A stretch of DNA of 18,258 bases from CAZOWM01 sp964583615 (lineage in GTDB: Bacteria > Spirochaetota > B62-G9 > DRHN01). The translations under genes and the position numbers were made by a program. Of this stretch, positions 16,525 to 18,258 are shown in pieces (the first letter of the stretch is position 1; every line of letters begins with the position of its first letter). The notes beneath the pieces were generated by a model. That model was not told where the DNA came from and ran no database searches. It was given only the letters and a program-made list of their open reading frames with translations. Where the stretch lies: the NCBI GenBank assembly GCA_964583615.1, contig CAZOWM010000058.1, positions 1 through 18,258 on the forward strand. Direction: 5' to 3'.

Positions 16525-17883
16525 CTATACCTTGGGAACCTGTGCAAGGGCTTCCTTGATCTTGTGCTCCGGATATTCGTAGTCTACGAGTTTTCCCGCA
16601 AAATATGCCTCGTAAGCAGCCATGTCGAAGTGTCCGTGCCCGCTGAGCGCTAAAAGAATGGTCTTTGCCTCACCAGTCTCCCTGCACTTGAGTGCCTCAT
16701 CTAAAGTGACGCGTATCGCATGATCTGTCTCGGGGGCGCAGATGATTCCCTCGCTTTGTGCGAATGTCACGCCTGCCTCAAATGTGGCGAGCTGGTGGAC
16801 CGCTTTCGCCTCCACGAACCCGAGGTTCAACAGATGGCAGATGATAGGGGCCATACCGTGATACCGCAGCCCTCCTGCATGTACGGGCGGCGGAATAAAG
16901 CCGTGCCCGAGAGTGTTCATCTTCAAAAGTGGAGTGAGTCCCGCTTCATCGCCGAAATCGTACTCATAGGGTCCCCTTGTGAGCGTGGGACAGCTCTCAG
17001 GCTCCACATTTATTACCCTGAGGTCTGGTTTTTTCCCTTCGATCTTGTCCTTCAAAAACGGAAGAAACACACCGCCGAAGTTTGATCCTCCGCCGACACA
17101 CCCAATAATTATGTCAGGATAGTCGCCGATATCCATGAGCACTTTTTTTGCTTCAAGCCCCACAACCGTCTGGTGCAAAAGTACGTGGTTCAGCACACTT
17201 CCCAGCGAATAGTGCGTGTCGTCACGGGACGCGGCATCCTCGACTGCTTCGCTGATTGCGAGCCCGAGGCTGCCGGGACAATCCGGATCCTTTTCCAGCA
17301 TATGTCTTCCGGCATTCGTTTCATTCGAAGGGCTCGGTATACAATTCGCTCCCCATGTCTGCATCATTATTCTTCGATATGGTTTCTGGAAGTAACTCAC
17401 CTTCACCATGTAAACCTTTATCTCGATGCCGAAACATGCTCCCGCAAAAGAGAGTGCGCTTCCCCACTGCCCTGCTCCTGTTTCTGTGGTGATCCGCTTT
17501 ATTCCCTCTTTCTTGTTGTAGTAGGCCTGTGCAACCGCCGTATTCGGCTTGTGGCTCCCGGGAGGGCTCGTACCCTCATACTTGTAGTAGATCTTTGCCG
17601 GTGTGTCGAGCGCCTTCTCGAGCCTTCTGGCCCTGTAAAGCGTTGTAGGCCTCCAGAGCCTGTATATATCCCTGACTTCTTCCGGGATCTCGATATACCG
17701 CTCGCCGCTCATTTCCTGTTTGATTAGTTCCATCGGAAAAAGCGGCGCAAGGTCATCTGGCCCGAGAGGCTTCTTTGTACCCGGGTGCAGAGGGGGCGGC
17801 AGTGGTTGGGGAAGGTCTGCGAGAATATTGTACCAAGCCGTGGGAATATGCTTTTCTTCTAACGTGTACTTCACTGTTTCCAT
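16525..17883 (-). CDS. trpB2: Tryptophan synthase beta-like protein, TrpB2 type
   Basis: A PLP enzyme condensing indole with L-serine (or a related amino donor) to form tryptophan. The PLP lysine is Lys112 in GSHKPNTA; ETGAGQWGSAL at 134-144 is the catalytic loop, GGGSNFGG binds the PLP phosphate, and LSGHGHFD closes the site. The length (452) and the long N-terminal extension before RPTTLYRARRLE mark the TrpB2 group, which usually does not sit beside trpA and may use free indole or other substrates. The ATG at 17883 has AAGGAG seven bases upstream. It is monocistronic. Its leader carries a Trp-codon attenuator and a second short ORF whose stop lies three bases before this ATG, which ties its expression to tryptophan supply and supports a real role in tryptophan synthesis. 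Confidence 0.93.
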   Translation of the reverse strand: METVKYTLEEKHIPTAWYNILADLPQPLPPPLHPGTKKPLGPDDLAPLFPMELIKQEMSGERYIEIPEEVRDIYRLWRPTTLYRARRLEKALDTPAKIYYKYEGTSPPGSHKPNTAVAQAYYNKKEGIKRITTETGAGQWGSALSFAGACFGIEIKVYMVKVSYFQKPYRRIMMQTWGANCIPSPSNETNAGRHMLEKDPDCPGSLGLAISEAVEDAASRDDTHYSLGSVLNHVLLHQTVVGLEAKKVLMDIGDYPDIIIGCVGGGSNFGGVFLPFLKDKIEGKKPDLRVINVEPESCPTLTRGPYEYDFGDEAGLTPLLKMNTLGHGFIPPPVHAGGLRYHGMAPIICHLLNLGFVEAKAVHQLATFEAGVTFAQSEGIICAPETDHAIRVTLDEALKCRETGEAKTILLALSGHGHFDMAAYEAYFAGKLVDYEYPEHKIKEALAQVPKV

Positions 17884-17886
17884 TGT

Positions 17887-17994
17887 TCACTCCTTGTCGA
17901 TTTGATGGTAACAATAATTTTTCATGCATTGTTTCCTGTGCTGTTTCATGATTGAGCCCCCGGGAGGGGGCCAGAGCAGGACTCTGAACGACAT
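17887..17994 (-). CDS. Short leader ORF 2 upstream of trpB2 (35 aa, contains Trp-Pro-Pro-Pro)
   Basis: It starts at an ATG with a strong SD (AGGAGG, 18008-18003, spacing eight) and begins MSFRVLLWPPPGGS. The rest is basic and polar, with two Cys and no recognisable domain. The stop TGA lies within the trpB2 ribosome-binding region (AAGGAGTGAACAATG) and in the same frame as trpB2, so ribosomes finishing it could reinitiate on trpB2. A GC hairpin (GCCCCC/GGGGGC on the plus strand, 17956-17971) spans the WPPPGG codons. The single Trp codon followed by three Pro codons, a known ribosome-slowing sequence, suggests a second regulatory step. No homologue is recognised; coding status rests on the SD and context. 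Confidence 0.5.
   Translation of the reverse strand: MSFRVLLWPPPGGSIMKQHRKQCMKNYCYHQIDKE
17956..17971 (-). promoter_or_regulatory. GC hairpin inside leader ORF 2
   Basis: A 6-bp all-GC stem with a four-base loop, extendable by one G-U pair. It covers the bases from the end of the Trp codon through the second Gly codon of the short ORF. It has no T run, so it is not a terminator. A role in slowing ribosomes or masking sequence is inference. Confidence 0.5.
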
Positions 17995-18020
17995 TTTTTC
18001 TGCCTCCTGTATTCGAATAT

Positions 18021-18054
18021 AAAAAAAGACCGAAGGCTTCCTTTACCCACGGTC
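18021..18054 (-). terminator. Second terminator-like hairpin in the trpB2 leader
   Basis: On the minus strand GACCG (18054-18050) pairs with CGGTC (18032-18028), with an inner AAGG/CCTT pair around a three-base loop and a six-base bulge on one side, followed by seven T. The stem is weaker than the attenuator just upstream. Its first bases, CCGTGGGT, can instead pair with region 4 of the attenuator (GTCCACGG), so the two structures compete. Confidence 0.5.
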
Positions 18055-18143
18055 AAAAAAAACCGTGGACCATCTCCCGAGGGATGGTCCACGGATTATA
18101 CTCTTATGCCGGCGGACGCACCCCTAGGGGAAGTCTGTCCACC
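18055..18143 (-). promoter_or_regulatory. trp attenuator with alternative pairings (regions 1-4)
   Basis: On the minus strand, region 1 (GGTGGAC, 18143-18137, within the Trp codons) pairs with GTCCGCC (18117-18111), with an inner CCC/GGG stem around the leader stop codon. Region 2 (GGGGTGCGTCC, 18124-18114) can instead pair with region 3 (GGACCATCCC, 18090-18081), ten pairs with one bulged base. Region 3 with region 4 forms the terminator: CCGTGGACCATC (18094-18083) with GATGGTCCACGG (18074-18063), twelve perfect pairs, then eight T. Stalling at the Trp codons blocks 1:2, favours 2:3 and allows readthrough into trpB2. Confidence 0.92.
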
Positions 18144-18180
18144 ACCACCATTCAGCTCTTTTTCTTAAACGTGCATTCAT
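18124..18180 (-). CDS. trpL: trp leader peptide MNARLRKRAEWWWWTDFP
   Basis: An 18-residue leader ORF with four consecutive TGG codons (residues 11-14), too short for ordinary gene calling. Its ATG has GGTGA seven bases upstream, and its TAG stop lies in the loop of the 1:2 hairpin. Such peptides have no function of their own; translation of the Trp codons measures charged tRNA-Trp. When it is scarce the ribosome stalls, region 1 is covered and the antiterminator forms. Promoter, peptide, alternative stems and poly-U terminator are all present in the right order, so the call is strong. A second ATG four bases downstream is in another frame and stops after three codons. Confidence 0.93.
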   Translation of the reverse strand: MNARLRKRAEWWWWTDFP

Positions 18181-18214
18181 CGCGCTTTCACCAAAAAAAT
18201 CCTTTGCAGCACCT

Positions 18215-18243
18215 TATATATCACACCTCAATATATTTGTCAA
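18215..18243 (-). promoter_or_regulatory. Sigma-70 promoter of the trpL-trpB2 transcript
   Basis: On the minus strand TTGACA (18243-18238), a 17-base spacer and TATATA (18220-18215) match the consensus almost perfectly. Transcription should start near 18208, giving a short 5' end before the leader peptide SD. No TrpR-like operator was recognised around it. The remaining 15 bases to the window edge hold nothing I can name. Confidence 0.88.
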
Positions 18244-18258
18244 CAAATAAATTTATGT

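Noticed and set aside
17881..17889. In-frame TGA between leader ORF 2 and trpB2 as a recoded (selenocysteine or readthrough) codon giving a longer TrpB2
   Set aside because: trpB2 has its own SD and a normal family start, and no recoding element is visible; ordinary termination and coupling explain it better.
17884..18243. T-box riboswitch or TRAP-binding leader for trpB2
   Set aside because: No T-box specifier structure and no spaced GAG/TAG series were seen; the Trp-codon peptide and alternative stems explain the leader.

Overview
The window reads as a chromosomal segment of an anaerobic Gram-negative bacterium, most like a Desulfobacterota (delta-proteobacterial) or allied lineage. This is inferred from gene types only: an AccA-AccD fusion, a sigma-54 regulator beside NifX-like and DUF5320 proteins, a TrpB2-type tryptophan synthase and a lipoprotein subtilase. 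No rRNA, tRNA, insertion sequence, phage gene or CRISPR array is visible. There is one 100-N assembly gap (13096-13195).

Layout. (1) 1-3499, minus strand: a fatty-acid initiation operon with fused acetyl-CoA carboxylase carboxyltransferase, a small two-domain biotinyl carrier, a biotin-protein ligase and the first codons of a further gene leaving the left edge. The biotin carboxylase subunit is not in the window. (2) 3647-6373, plus strand: a secreted subtilisin-like lipoprotein followed by a PrcB-domain protein, recalling the dentilisin complex of Treponema denticola. (3) 6383-8494: a glycerol-1-phosphate dehydrogenase-like gene (minus) divergent from a Nudix hydrolase (plus). (4) 8567-10636, minus: NAD-dependent DNA ligase. 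(5) 10784-13357, plus: a PAS-AAA-Fis sigma-54 activator, then an intergenic region with ATGTTGCAT-type inverted repeats and a near-consensus -24/-12 promoter, then a NifX-like cluster-binding protein and a DUF5320 protein. This looks like a self-contained regulatory module similar in logic to the Desulfovibrio orange-protein (orp) locus. (6) 13466-14998, minus: an FGGY sugar kinase with a strong terminator. (7) 15093-16376, minus: a soluble GAF histidine kinase with a consensus sigma-70 promoter. (8) 16525-18258, minus: a monocistronic trpB2 with an elaborate leader.

The most notable region is the trpB2 leader (17884-18243, minus strand). A TTGACA-N17-TATATA promoter is followed by an 18-residue leader peptide, MNARLRKRAEWWWWTDFP, with four consecutive Trp codons. 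Mutually exclusive 1:2, 2:3 and 3:4 RNA pairings and a U8 tail complete a textbook transcription attenuator. Beyond it lie a second terminator-like hairpin and a second short ORF with a strong Shine-Dalgarno. That ORF encodes Trp-Pro-Pro-Pro under a GC hairpin and ends inside the trpB2 ribosome-binding site. A single standalone trpB2 may therefore carry two leader ORFs and two terminator-like hairpins. The second layer is inference.
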